Virus record (IMG/VR): IMGVR_UViG_3300046683_000163
Span: 1-39,382 of that record
Reading direction: 5' to 3' (one strand)
DNA: 39,382 nucleotides
Source: a virus
Both the position numbers and the translations under genes were made by a program. A model generated the notes under the pieces. It saw only the letters and a program-made list of their open reading frames with translations, had not been told where the DNA came from and did not search any database. Below, piece after piece: positions 17,138 to 24,657 of the stretch; within the stretch, counting starts at the first letter, position 1, and every line of letters starts with the position of its first letter.

Positions 17138-17669
17138 GCGCCTGCTCCAATGGCATGAACTTGAAACACCGCAACGCCGAACCTGGCGTGCAGTTGATGA
17201 CGCGAGTGCCGCGGCGCTCGAACTTGCGCGCGTGCACCTCCATGTCGGTACACCAGATGCGCATTTCGGCCACGCCGGGATTGCGCAATCGACCGCCGTG
17301 CGGCTGGTGCCAGTGCACGCCGTCGCGCGGGTGCATCTCGAACCCGACCAGCAAGATCGGATTGGCCCCTTTGTATTCGGCTAGTTGGATCGCCCGCACG
17401 CCCGAGGTCGCACCGGCCGGTGCGAAAAGCTCGATCCCGAACAGCTTGGCTGCGTAGGGCGAGGCGGTTATCCGCTGGCCCTTGAACTCGGGCACGCCGT
17501 TGTGATGGATCCACCACAGCGCATCGGTGGCATAGACCGCATCGGCCCATGGCACCAAGCGCCAGGAGTCATTGACTGCAACGATCCTGACGCGCCGATT
17601 GAGCACAGCGATTGCTGCACTCGGACCCGAACCCACAATGACTGCGGTTTGCCAGCGCCAACTAGCCAC
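17067..17669 (-). CDS. MptE/DUF115-like protein, copy 2, inserted in the neck module
   Basis: The 200-aa paralogue of the gene at 24,642-25,316 has GSGPSA at 13-18, RIVAVNDSWRLVPWADAVYA then TDALWW, GATSGVRAIQLAEYKGANPI, LLVGFEMHPRDGVHWH, and RVINCTPGSALRCF. It starts at a GTG overlapping the head-closure stop and runs 71 bp into the gp10-like gene; the last ~24 residues are basic and may be dispensable. A glycan-related gene wedged between two neck genes is unusual. Activity is not known. Confidence 0.68.
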   Translation of the reverse strand: MASWRWQTAVIVGSGPSAAIAVLNRRVRIVAVNDSWRLVPWADAVYATDALWWIHHNGVPEFKGQRITASPYAAKLFGIELFAPAGATSGVRAIQLAEYKGANPILLVGFEMHPRDGVHWHQPHGGRLRNPGVAEMRIWCTDMEVHARKFERRGTRVINCTPGSALRCFKFMPLEQALGSRGEDRIDRSRHRVDARWPQE

Positions 17670-18039
17670 GCGCCTGAATTTCGATGGCGATCAGGATCCC
17701 GTCGACCCGGCGCGTCGAGTCATCGGCCGCGATAATCTGCAATTCCTTGCCCCGCACCACGACCTTGTCGCTGGTCTTGAGCGGCAGGGTCAGCGATTGC
17801 GGCGGGCTGTCGGTGTTCGGTGCCGTCACATCGTCGGCCATGCAGATGATGTGCCGGTCGCCTTGCTGGATGGTGCCGGTCAATTCCCGTGGCGCGTAGC
17901 CGACCACGCGGGCGCTGCACACAACATCGATCTTCGGCCGGTCGGTGCCGGTGCCGGTGTAGCGGCGCACAACAATGTCCTCGCCAGCCTGATCCAGCAT
18001 CGTCCGATAGCTGGCGCGGATTTGATTGACGCTAACCAT
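17662..18039 (-). CDS. Head closure/head-tail adaptor protein
   Basis: The 125-aa small beta-barrel-like protein has IVVRRYTGTGTDRP at the start, VVGYAPRELTGTIQQGDRHI in the middle and DKVVVRGKELQIIAADD near the end, the pattern of phage head-closure proteins that seal the connector after packaging. It overlaps the connector by 8 bp. Position after the connector and before the gp10-like gene agrees with this role. Confidence 0.78.
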   Translation of the reverse strand: MVSVNQIRASYRTMLDQAGEDIVVRRYTGTGTDRPKIDVVCSARVVGYAPRELTGTIQQGDRHIICMADDVTAPNTDSPPQSLTLPLKTSDKVVVRGKELQIIAADDSTRRVDGILIAIEIQARG

Positions 18040-18670
18040 AGGCGGGCAACTTGTACGGCGAGATCAGTCGGCCAACTTCGGAGTCGTCGAACACGTTAAG
18101 ATTCGCCGCGCCCGAGGCATAGTCGAAGCTCATCACGCCGGGGATGGCCTCCGACCGAATCGTCGGGTCGCGCGTCTTGGCATAGAACGCACTCTTGATC
18201 ATCAGGTTCGCCGCGCGCTCGAGGTCATACGGCAACGTGGCGAGTAGCACATAGCCCGCCTTGAACTGCACACGCACCGCGCCGCCGATCCAGTTGCCGT
18301 GCCACGGGATATTTCCGGGGCTTACCGACCACAGCAACCCGGACTCCTCGTCGACTTGATATTGGGTCGCTTGCAGGAGCGTGCCGCCCTGATCGACCGA
18401 CAGAATTTCAGTGACCGGAACCCGCGACAACTGCAACGACCCGTGATAGCACCACTGCACATTGAAGTAGTTGCTGATCGTTTCCTCGCCGAACATACGG
18501 TTGCACATCGAAGCGATGGAATTCGACGCCTGTCTGATCTGCGCGACGATCCAAGCATCCTGACTGGTGTCGAGCGGATCGAGGCCGAGGTCGAGCTTGA
18601 CGGAGTCCACCGTGGTCAAGTCCTGCGTCCCCGAGCGGACGTCGATGACTGTTCGAAAGGGCTTGGTCAT
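18032..18670 (-). CDS. Head-tail connector protein (gp6-like)
   Basis: The frame extends to 18865, but the extension is an antisense-like shadow of the glycosyltransferase; the ATG at 18670 overlaps the previous stop. The 212-aa product has the connector pattern: helices with DSVKLDLGLDPLDTSQDAWI and IRQASNSIASMCNRMFGEET, a beta core with RVPVTEILSVDQGG, YQVDEESGLLW and RVQFKAGY, then a C-terminal helix (YDLERAANLMIKSAFYAK). It should sit as a ring beneath the portal. Confidence 0.85.
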   Translation of the reverse strand: MTKPFRTVIDVRSGTQDLTTVDSVKLDLGLDPLDTSQDAWIVAQIRQASNSIASMCNRMFGEETISNYFNVQWCYHGSLQLSRVPVTEILSVDQGGTLLQATQYQVDEESGLLWSVSPGNIPWHGNWIGGAVRVQFKAGYVLLATLPYDLERAANLMIKSAFYAKTRDPTIRSEAIPGVMSFDYASGAANLNVFDDSEVGRLISPYKLPAYG

Positions 18671-19353
18671 TTTCTCAACCAGTGCTCCTGCACCCAAGGC
18701 AGATGTTTGAACGTGTTCGGATCGCGCCAGCCGATAAATGCAACCACGCGCGCGTCGGTCGGTAGCTCGTCGCCCGGCGGCCATCCCGGCTTGTGGAACG
18801 CATAGATGCCACTCGCCGAGCCAACCTTCCATCCCGCGGCCTGCGGCACCTTGTGCCACAGCCATCCCTGATCATCGGGGAATTCGTAGCGCGGTATCTC
18901 GTCCAACTTGGCAACGCTGAAATCGCTCCACAGTTCGGGGTGCGCGCCCTTGCGCAACATCATCACCGAGCAGTTGAACGGACACGGGTTCGAAGCATTG
19001 GCACCTTGCAGAACGACCAGCGGCTCGGGCCGATTAAACAGCGGATCGAGCGGCCCCGTGATCACCACGTCCAGATCGAGACACACAAGCCGGTCGTCGA
19101 TCTGCCGATTGTGCTGCCAACCCTGATCGAACATGCGGAGCCGAGCAAAGCAGCCTTTGATCTTCGTAAGCTCGGGGTCTTTGATTGCATGGCGCTCAAT
19201 CCCGGCAGAAAAGCTTCCAGGGCGTTCGCGCTCGGTCATGCACATGAAGCGGAACGGTTGCGTGACGTGCTTGCTCAAACCTGCGTACAGGCGCTCGACA
19301 TAGATCGGCGAGTATTTGCTGCCCCACAACCATGTGCAGACAACTAACGCCAC
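18667..19353 (-). CDS. Glycosyltransferase, GT-A fold with DLD motif
   Basis: The 228-aa protein begins VVCTWLWGSKYSPIYVERLY and has LVCLDLDVVITGPLDPLF, with the DLD motif at 93-95, as in GT-A enzymes of phage and capsule loci. NCSVMMLRKG and a late Trp-rich segment (QGWLWHKVP, AFHKPGWPP) complete the pattern. The start codon is GTG in the end of the methyltransferase. Its stop overlaps the connector ATG (ATGA), so it is physically coupled to neck gene expression. Confidence 0.78.
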   Translation of the reverse strand: MALVVCTWLWGSKYSPIYVERLYAGLSKHVTQPFRFMCMTERERPGSFSAGIERHAIKDPELTKIKGCFARLRMFDQGWQHNRQIDDRLVCLDLDVVITGPLDPLFNRPEPLVVLQGANASNPCPFNCSVMMLRKGAHPELWSDFSVAKLDEIPRYEFPDDQGWLWHKVPQAAGWKVGSASGIYAFHKPGWPPGDELPTDARVVAFIGWRDPNTFKHLPWVQEHWLRK

Positions 19354-19895
19354 AGGATCCCAAACCCGTTATCCTGGCCGGTCTTGCACAGCTTGATCTC
19401 TCGGTGGCGATAGCCGCCCTTGATTTCGTTCCACACTTTGGGAACGTCGATTGACAATCTATTGCGCCGATCACGACCGCCTGTGTCCCATGCAATGTCG
19501 TGAAACGCAACGATCCTGGCCATTGCGCCGTAGTTGATCCAATCCGTCCGCACAAATGGCTCAGTATGATTGCCGTCGATCAAACAAAGATCGTATGGCC
19601 CGAGCACTCGCGCGGCGTCGATCACCTTTGGGTCGACGCTATCGCCGACCAATAGGTGGGCATCGTGTCCGAGCGCCTTGAGTTTTTTCACGCATTCTTT
19701 CAAAGAGACATCGCCCGCCAAATCCACCGACACAAGCCGGGATTTTGGCAACATCGCGCACGCCACATGCCACAGCGAACCACCAAACTTTGAGCCGATT
19801 TCCAAATAGCTGCGAACGTTCTCTTGCACGATGACGCGCGCGAACTCGACAAGCTCGCCAGGATCTTGCAGCGCGGCTGTCTTACACTTGAGCAT
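19344..19895 (-). CDS. Class I SAM methyltransferase (Methyltransf_24/CmcI-like)
   Basis: The 183-aa protein shows RSYLEIGSKFGGSLWH (28-43) as SAM motif I, RLVSVDLAGD as the second strand, LLVGDSVD, YDLCLIDGNHTEPFV as motif IV, and ARIVAFHDIAW with a likely metal-binding His-Asp. The family includes sugar and antibiotic hydroxylase-associated methyltransferases. It is the third methyltransferase in a row here, so several positions of a glycan may be methylated. Start ATG lies 14 bp inside the TylF-like gene. Confidence 0.78.
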   Translation of the reverse strand: MLKCKTAALQDPGELVEFARVIVQENVRSYLEIGSKFGGSLWHVACAMLPKSRLVSVDLAGDVSLKECVKKLKALGHDAHLLVGDSVDPKVIDAARVLGPYDLCLIDGNHTEPFVRTDWINYGAMARIVAFHDIAWDTGGRDRRNRLSIDVPKVWNEIKGGYRHREIKLCKTGQDNGFGILWR

Positions 19896-20508
19896 TTTTC
19901 ACCGTCATCACCGCCGTGTAATCGATGGTTGTGAACAACACCTTACCGTCAAAATATTCATCGACCGCTTTCTTTGCGCCGCGCCAGTGGCCGTAATCGT
20001 CGACGATCATGATGCCGCCAGGAGCAAGCCGCGGCCACAACACTTCAAGCTCGATCTTGGTTGAGTGATACCAATCCGTGTCGAGCCGCAGCAATGCGAT
20101 CCGCTCGGGCAGGTTGCCTGCATCCCGCAAGGTGTCCTCGACCATACCCTTGACGAACCGCAGCTTGCGCGAATCGAACGTGCCGGTGATCCGCAGATTT
20201 TCCGTCACATCTTCGACCGACACCGCTGACTTGCCAACGCCGACCATGATGCCGCTGCGGCTTACATCCCATTCGCTGCGGTTGGCCATCCCCTCGAACG
20301 TATCGAACAGCCAGCACATTCGGTCGGGACAGTAGAACCGCGCCAAGATGATATTGCCGCCACGCCACACGCCGCACTCGACAACGTCACCGGGCACGCC
20401 TTCGGCGTCGATTTGCTCACATGCCCGCGCCATGGCCGTCAGCCGTTCCGGCGATGACTTGGTGTAAGGCTGCACCCATTCGAGATGCGACCAAGCTACC
20501 TTCGCCAT
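19882..20508 (-). CDS. TylF/macrocin O-methyltransferase-like protein
   Basis: The 208-aa protein matches the TylF family, which methylates sugar hydroxyls (macrocin 3'-O-methyltransferase is the type member). GDVVECGVWRGGN (40-52) is motif I, and CWLFDTFEGM (65-74) carries the acidic loop. LRLDTDWYHST and LAPGGIMIVDDYGHWRGAKK form the metal-binding and C-terminal signature, including the Asp pair. This is the clearest hint in the window that the modified substrate is a sugar. It overlaps both neighbours by 13-14 bp. Confidence 0.88.
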   Translation of the reverse strand: MAKVAWSHLEWVQPYTKSSPERLTAMARACEQIDAEGVPGDVVECGVWRGGNIILARFYCPDRMCWLFDTFEGMANRSEWDVSRSGIMVGVGKSAVSVEDVTENLRITGTFDSRKLRFVKGMVEDTLRDAGNLPERIALLRLDTDWYHSTKIELEVLWPRLAPGGIMIVDDYGHWRGAKKAVDEYFDGKVLFTTIDYTAVMTVKNAQV

Positions 20509-21086
20509 ATCGCCGCCGGGTGACCAGCGCCAGCCATTTCCGACGTGTGGATGCGCTTGAGTCCAGCCGCACCCATGTCGGCGTCGAGTTGTGCGATCTC
20601 TTCCGGGTAGCCACTCCAGCCGAAATATTCGATGGCTCGCCGCCCGAGGTCTTGCATCAGCCCGGAGGTTTCAGCCTCCGACATTTCCCGCTTGAGCTTG
20701 TGCAGCACGCCGATCATCAGAACGATATCGTAACGCTGCGCGCCGAACGCTTGCTGTATCGCGGCGGCCCCTTTGCTCAAGTCGACCGGCTCGAACCTGG
20801 CCTCGCAGTCGCGCACCTCGGCAAACCAGTGCTGCGCCGCCGCCATGCCCGGCCCGTAGATGTCGCAGCCGTGGACGAGCTTCGCGCCGTTCAGTGCGAA
20901 GTCGTAAAGGGTATGCCCGCGGTTAGCACCCACATCGAGTACAGAACGACCGCGAGCGCGGAGAAGTAAGTCGCTAAGACCGTCCCATCGAACGTCGTGT
21001 AATCCCTGGACTCGTCGCTTCGGATTCTTTTCATCCATCAGTCCCGCCTTCAACGCTGCGTCTTGCCACCGTGATTTGCTTAACAT
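20496..21086 (-). CDS. Class I SAM-dependent methyltransferase
   Basis: The start at 21086 (MLSKSRWQDAALKAGLMDEK) is preceded by GAGG about 9 nt upstream; a longer frame to 21122 is basic antisense-like sequence. The 196-aa product has motif I SVLDVGANRGHTLYD, an acidic residue at the end of beta-2 (GCDIYG), and IVLMIGVLHKL as motif IV/post-IV. It is a Rossmann methyltransferase; the substrate could be a sugar, protein or small molecule. Lying among glycosyltransferases, sugar O-methylation is the likely use (inference). Confidence 0.78.
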   Translation of the reverse strand: MLSKSRWQDAALKAGLMDEKNPKRRVQGLHDVRWDGLSDLLLRARGRSVLDVGANRGHTLYDFALNGAKLVHGCDIYGPGMAAAQHWFAEVRDCEARFEPVDLSKGAAAIQQAFGAQRYDIVLMIGVLHKLKREMSEAETSGLMQDLGRRAIEYFGWSGYPEEIAQLDADMGAAGLKRIHTSEMAGAGHPAAIWRR

Positions 21087-21225
21087 CCGCCAATTCCTCG
21101 AGCGCGTCGGTGATTTCAGCAAAGCGGCAAATCACCTCGGCCAAATCTTTTGCGGCACGCCGCTGCAATCCGAGTCCGGTAAAGAAATTGGCGAAGTCCT
21201 CTTCGTGCTTTCTAAGCGAAGACAT
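21031..21225 (-). CDS. Unknown 64-aa helical protein
   Basis: It starts with ATG inside the end of the GT9-like gene (14-bp overlap) and runs 56 bp into the methyltransferase. The product, MSSLRKHEEDFANFFTGLGL then AAKDLAEVICRFAEITDALEEL, is a two-helix polar protein with a coiled-coil feel. A ribosome site for the methyltransferase (GAGG) lies within it. Not recognised; supported by coupling and by its coherent helical composition. Confidence 0.55.
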   Translation of the reverse strand: MSSLRKHEEDFANFFTGLGLQRRAAKDLAEVICRFAEITDALEELADVKQITVARRSVEGGTDG

Positions 21226-21982
21226 GACCGCAAACCTCGTCCACCGTGATCCGGTCGAGCGCCTCGCGACAATGCGTGCATTTGTTCAACGAACCACACG
21301 CCACAGCGCCGCCGGTCAAGTTGACGTGCATGGGATAGCCGGTCACTTGCGGCGGAATGAAACCGCCGAAGATGACGACGGCTGGCACTCCGACCGCGGC
21401 GGCTCCATGATGCAATCCGCCCTCGGGTAGCACGGCATAGGCAGCATTGCGCAAGGCCGCGAGCGCGTGCCGGAAGGTTGGCGTGTGAATGACGCGAACA
21501 TCACGCAGTCGATCACGGCCATAGCTGAACTGCACCACATCATGCCCGGCCGCCAATAGTCGCGAGGCAACCGCCTGATACTTGGCCATTCCCCAATCCT
21601 TATTTGGAGCGACCGACTTGATCCACGGCACGTTTGGCTCGACGAGGACGAAGCCTTGGCCAACGCGAGCGGAATATTCCACCTCGCTTTGATCAAAGAA
21701 CACCTCGCCCGGCGTCGGCCGGAAGTCGTAGTTCCAGATCCATCGGCCATTGATGCAATCCACCTTGTTGTATTTGCGATGGCCCTTGTAGTGGTCGATC
21801 CAGATGATGTCAGGGTCGCGGTCATCACCGGGCCGAGCGATGTGCGGGTTGTGGCGGAAGATTTCCTCGGACCACGGTCCCCACACGATACGCTTGCCGT
21901 CGCCGAACGCGGCGCGCTTGCCGGTGTGGCGAACGCCTCGGGCCAAGCCTGACGCTATGAGGTCGTCGCCGTAGCCCGTCAT
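21212..21982 (-). CDS. GT9-like glycosyltransferase, second copy, with C-terminal 4-Cys cluster
   Basis: The 256-aa protein resembles the second half of GT9/heptosyltransferase-fold enzymes. Landmarks are FVLVEPNVPW (strand), WGMAKYQAVASRLLAAGHDV (helix), and AVLPEGGLHHGAAAVGVP (183-200), followed by AVVIFGGFIPP. It is shorter than the usual ~330-350 aa; the N-terminal acceptor half is reduced. C229, C235, C238 and C251 (C-x5-C-x2-C-x12-C) cluster at the C-terminus, so this enzyme too may bind a metal there. The start ATG overlaps the 70-aa gene. Role: predicted sugar transfer. Confidence 0.75.
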   Translation of the reverse strand: MTGYGDDLIASGLARGVRHTGKRAAFGDGKRIVWGPWSEEIFRHNPHIARPGDDRDPDIIWIDHYKGHRKYNKVDCINGRWIWNYDFRPTPGEVFFDQSEVEYSARVGQGFVLVEPNVPWIKSVAPNKDWGMAKYQAVASRLLAAGHDVVQFSYGRDRLRDVRVIHTPTFRHALAALRNAAYAVLPEGGLHHGAAAVGVPAVVIFGGFIPPQVTGYPMHVNLTGGAVACGSLNKCTHCREALDRITVDEVCGHVFA

Positions 21983-22191
21983 TGCCTCCCATTACGTTCG
22001 ACAACAACTTCTTCGCAACTTCCGATAATCGCCGCCGTCACCCCTTCGGGCAAGAAATTATTCAGGCGGTCGCTCAGTTGTTTCACAAGGCTAGCAGGAA
22101 GAGAATATTTGAACTTGAGAATGACTCTATCGCCTGCCTTGAGTCCTTGCAGCGTGATAACTTCTAATTCTTTTTCAATTGCAGGATTCAC
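21979..22191 (-). CDS. Unknown 70-aa protein
   Basis: I choose the GTG at 22191: it overlaps the previous stop (GTGA) and has GGAGG 8 nt upstream. A GTG five codons earlier (22206) is less well placed. The product reads like a small alpha/beta protein: VITLQGLKAGDRVILKFKYS, then LVKQLSDRLNNFLPEG, then VTAAIIGSCEEVVVERN. This beta-helix-beta pattern is compact and globular. Family not identified. It overlaps the GT9-like gene downstream by 4 bp. Confidence 0.62.
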   Translation of the reverse strand: MNPAIEKELEVITLQGLKAGDRVILKFKYSLPASLVKQLSDRLNNFLPEGVTAAIIGSCEEVVVERNGRQ

Positions 22192-22994
22192 TGGATCAGC
22201 CTCCACAGCGTCCCGTCTACAAGCTCATTCTCATTGAACTGATGATAAGCCAGCGAGTTGAGCCATGCCTGCCGCTCGGGATACACCGGATCCTCGATAT
22301 CGTGAAACACGTGGCGACCGACGACGGCCGCCGCCGACTCTTGATCCACAAACACCGGGCAACCCATCACCACAGCCTCGACCGCCGCGATGCTGCCGTG
22401 CGCGACGAGGCAATGCGCGGTCTTGATTTCCTCGTACAGCGACACCTTGCTTTCCTTGTGCCGCACCACAATCGGCCGCTTGGTTTTCTTGCGCAGCATG
22501 TCTGCGATCCGCTGCGACCAATCAACCGGCAGGCCGCGCACGTTCCAATAGTCGGGCAACGTGTCGGCGATCACGATCTGGTCGCCACCTCGTCGCCAGG
22601 GTAGCACTTGATTCCCGAGGTTAAGCTGCTTCCATCGATCCGCGGGCACATCGAGAATTCTTTCCATCTGAAAGGCATTGACGTGCCAGCGGTAATATCC
22701 GCCACTATGCCCGCGCGGGAGCCATGTGGCAAACACTCGCCGCAGATATCCTCGATCCCAATAAATGAAGTCCCGTTTTTCCCGCCGCCACTTGGCATAG
22801 AAAGGCTGTAGCTCGGGCGAGCACCCAACGATTGGCATAATTTCAGCAGGAAGCGCATCGAGCATCTCAAACTTGTGGCGGACTATCAGGCCGCCTGCTT
22901 TGTGGATCTTCACCCCGATCCGCTCGAACAGGTTCAGCTTGAAGTCCTGCAGACCGGGCGGAACGAATAGGGCCACGCGCTTCGGATTGATCAT
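22188..22994 (-). CDS. Probable GT-B-type glycosyltransferase
   Basis: The 268-aa protein begins MINPKRVALFVPPGLQDFKL. The most telling part is the C-terminal donor-site-like block HCLVAHGSIAAVEAVVMGCP followed by VFVD, similar to that of GT-B capsule and epimerase-fold enzymes. An upstream IVVRHKESKVSLYEEIKTA helix-loop fits the same fold. N-terminal half: VRHKFEMLDALPAE and YRWHVNAFQ. It starts at ATG 22994 or the GTG just before. The next gene begins inside its stop (GTGA). Predicted sugar transfer; specificity unknown. Confidence 0.65.
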   Translation of the reverse strand: MINPKRVALFVPPGLQDFKLNLFERIGVKIHKAGGLIVRHKFEMLDALPAEIMPIVGCSPELQPFYAKWRREKRDFIYWDRGYLRRVFATWLPRGHSGGYYRWHVNAFQMERILDVPADRWKQLNLGNQVLPWRRGGDQIVIADTLPDYWNVRGLPVDWSQRIADMLRKKTKRPIVVRHKESKVSLYEEIKTAHCLVAHGSIAAVEAVVMGCPVFVDQESAAAVVGRHVFHDIEDPVYPERQAWLNSLAYHQFNENELVDGTLWRLIQ

Positions 22995-23124
22995 CACCCA
23001 TCAAATCGTTGATTGCGAGCCGCAACAGATAGCCCAACCCGCGCACACGCTTGTCGTCGCCGGTTTCGTGTGCCTCACGCATTGCCGCTAGAAAGCGAGC
23101 CATCGAATCAAAGTCTGCGGTCAT
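22867..23124 (-). CDS. Unknown small protein, up to 85 aa, with long overlap
   Basis: The N-terminal half looks genuine: MTADFDSMARFLAAMREAHE, then KRVRGLGYLLRLAINDLMGD, two amphipathic helices. The frame starts with ATG overlapping the previous stop. The frame has no stop until 131 bp inside the next gene, so its last ~43 residues (Arg/Pro/Ser-rich) are specified by the same DNA as the GT-B-like N-terminus. Either the overlap is real or a base error hides an earlier stop. Family not recognised. Confidence 0.5.
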   Translation of the reverse strand: MTADFDSMARFLAAMREAHETGDDKRVRGLGYLLRLAINDLMGDDQSEARGPIRSARSAGLQAEPVRADRGEDPQSRRPDSPPQV

Positions 23125-23393
23125 CGTCCATCGCCGCGCAGCCCCATTCGTAAAGCAAGCTCGTCAACAGTCTTGCCTTGCTCCCCTAGATCGTGAGAAA
23201 CAAACTCCATAAGCACCCGACACGCCGACACTGTCGCCGCGCGACGTGCGCCCAAATCGTCCGACCAATCTCGTTTCTTTTTCTTTTCAAGCAAATCCTT
23301 CAACTCATCAATGAAGACCAACTGCTCTATCGGATCATCCGTATAAAGTCGCAGGATTCCATAAAGAGCATCGACAACTTTTTCGTCTATCAT
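23121..23393 (-). CDS. Unknown 90-aa acidic helical protein
   Basis: I do not recognise this family. The ATG overlaps the glycosyltransferase stop (ATGATAG), directly after GGGAG. The product begins MIDEKVVDALYGILRLYTDD and is mostly helical, with a Lys/Glu segment (DLLEKKKKRDWSDD) and RRAATVSACRVLMEFVSHDL. Coupling at both ends supports translation. It is one of six small genes threaded between sugar-modifying enzymes. A regulatory or adaptor role is only a guess. Confidence 0.6.
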   Translation of the reverse strand: MIDEKVVDALYGILRLYTDDPIEQLVFIDELKDLLEKKKKRDWSDDLGARRAATVSACRVLMEFVSHDLGEQGKTVDELALRMGLRGDGR

Positions 23394-24175
23394 CTCCCAT
23401 ACTCACCGAACGGTTGTGGATTGCGGTACTTGTCGAGCGTGTAGCCGGACTCGAGCGCGCCGTTTAGCTCGCGGTCAAAGTATGCCACCGCGTCCTTGCG
23501 ATGGTGTGCATGGATCACTTGCTTGCGATACCAATGCTTGCCGCCTTCCTGCTCGAGCCGGTTGATCGCATAGGGCAGATGCGGCTGTGTCGGGATGTGC
23601 GTGAAATGCAAGATTTTGATCTCGGGATCATTCACGTCGGCATACTCACCGCCGCCGTCGCGCCGCATATCGAGGCAGTTCCAGTTGCCGTGATAGCGTT
23701 TGATGTTGCGCCCCTTGATCACCGCATTGCGCACGTCGCGATAAAATCCGACCTTCGACTTGATCTGATCGATTGGCGGCAACACCTTGCGCATCTTGGC
23801 GCAGTCGTACAGTGTCACGCAGATCGCTTCCGGCTTGCTCACCATGGCATAGCCGTCTGGGATTTCCTGATCCCATAGCTCGGCGATGTCGGCCTTGGCG
23901 ATCATGTCCAGATCCATATAGATCGCCTTACCCTCGAAATTACACGCCGCAGGAATGCCCCAACGCAACGCAGAAAACGGCGTTGCCCATCCCTTGGTGC
24001 ACCAACCCTTATTGGCCTTCGGATCGGAATACCAAAAGCTCTGTGGGTCACGCGACAGCCTCATCCATGTGATGTCGAGCGGTTGGCTTGCGTGCCGTTC
24101 CAGCGAGTAGTGAACGACGGCTTGAAACTCCAAATCCTCAGAGTTGGCGGAACAGCCGATGAAAATTCGGATCAT
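23390..24175 (-). CDS. Glycosyltransferase, GT8-like (GT-A fold, DxD)
   Basis: The 261-aa protein opens with MIRIFIGCSANSEDLEFQAV, a typical GT-A start. It has a DLD metal and nucleotide-sugar motif at 88-90 (KAIYMDLDMI) and a late histidine block (KILHFTHIPTQPHLPY), matching the GT8-type HF-x-K/P end. The predicted activity is metal-dependent retaining transfer of a sugar from a nucleotide sugar. It overlaps both neighbours by 4 bp. Donor and acceptor cannot be told from sequence. Confidence 0.8.
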   Translation of the reverse strand: MIRIFIGCSANSEDLEFQAVVHYSLERHASQPLDITWMRLSRDPQSFWYSDPKANKGWCTKGWATPFSALRWGIPAACNFEGKAIYMDLDMIAKADIAELWDQEIPDGYAMVSKPEAICVTLYDCAKMRKVLPPIDQIKSKVGFYRDVRNAVIKGRNIKRYHGNWNCLDMRRDGGGEYADVNDPEIKILHFTHIPTQPHLPYAINRLEQEGGKHWYRKQVIHAHHRKDAVAYFDRELNGALESGYTLDKYRNPQPFGEYGR

Positions 24176-24657
24176 CGGAGCGCCGTAACCGCGAGGATTG
24201 CTGGCTGTCCGCCTTTGAGGTTCAACCCGCTGGCCACGTAGGTCACAGGCATTTCGACGTAGCTGGTATTAAAAACCGGATCGGCACTCAAGGTGAACCG
24301 CGCGAAACAATTCCCGTCGCTTTTGGTCTGTGCATAAATACGATCCCCCTCGTGGTAGAGCGTGAAAATATTCATGATATCGATGCCCGTGGTAGTCAGC
24401 TTATGCACCCAAATTTTTGTCACAAACGACGCATCCAAACTCTCGAACCGCATCTGACTACTACCTGGCGGCTCAGAGGTCGCAGCGGAAAACCCGAAAT
24501 CAAAAACATTGGCGGCAACATCCGCGCCGCCACCGTCGCCACCACCACCACCACCACCGCCCGCTAATTGCGCCTCTAATGATTCAATATAAGCCTGCTG
24601 ATCCTCGACAACCTGCCGCGCGTAGTCCTCGGGATTCATATTTAACGGACGTGCCAT
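24172..24657 (-). CDS. Fibre-tip-like protein with polyglycine hinge
   Basis: The 161-aa protein has an N-terminal helix (about 8-32, PEDYARQVVEDQQAYIESLE), a glycine hinge (33-44, eight Gly then DGGG), and a C-terminal beta domain. The domain matches a type common in phage fibres: FGFSAATSEPP, MRFESLDASFVTKIWVHKL, G-I-D-I-MN, then alternating strands to the end. The same domain type appears twice in the 985-aa tail fibre. The hinge is encoded by six GGT codons in a row (24541-24558). It sits between two sugar-related genes and two genes after the collagen-like rod, so it may cap that rod or another fibre. Confidence 0.65.
   Translation of the reverse strand: MARPLNMNPEDYARQVVEDQQAYIESLEAQLAGGGGGGGGDGGGADVAANVFDFGFSAATSEPPGSSQMRFESLDASFVTKIWVHKLTTTGIDIMNIFTLYHEGDRIYAQTKSDGNCFARFTLSADPVFNTSYVEMPVTYVASGLNLKGGQPAILAVTALR

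Noticed and set aside
18671-18865. N-terminal extension of the connector gene
   Set aside because: It lies entirely over the glycosyltransferase gene, is low-complexity, and the ATG at 18670 is coupled to the upstream stop by ATGA.
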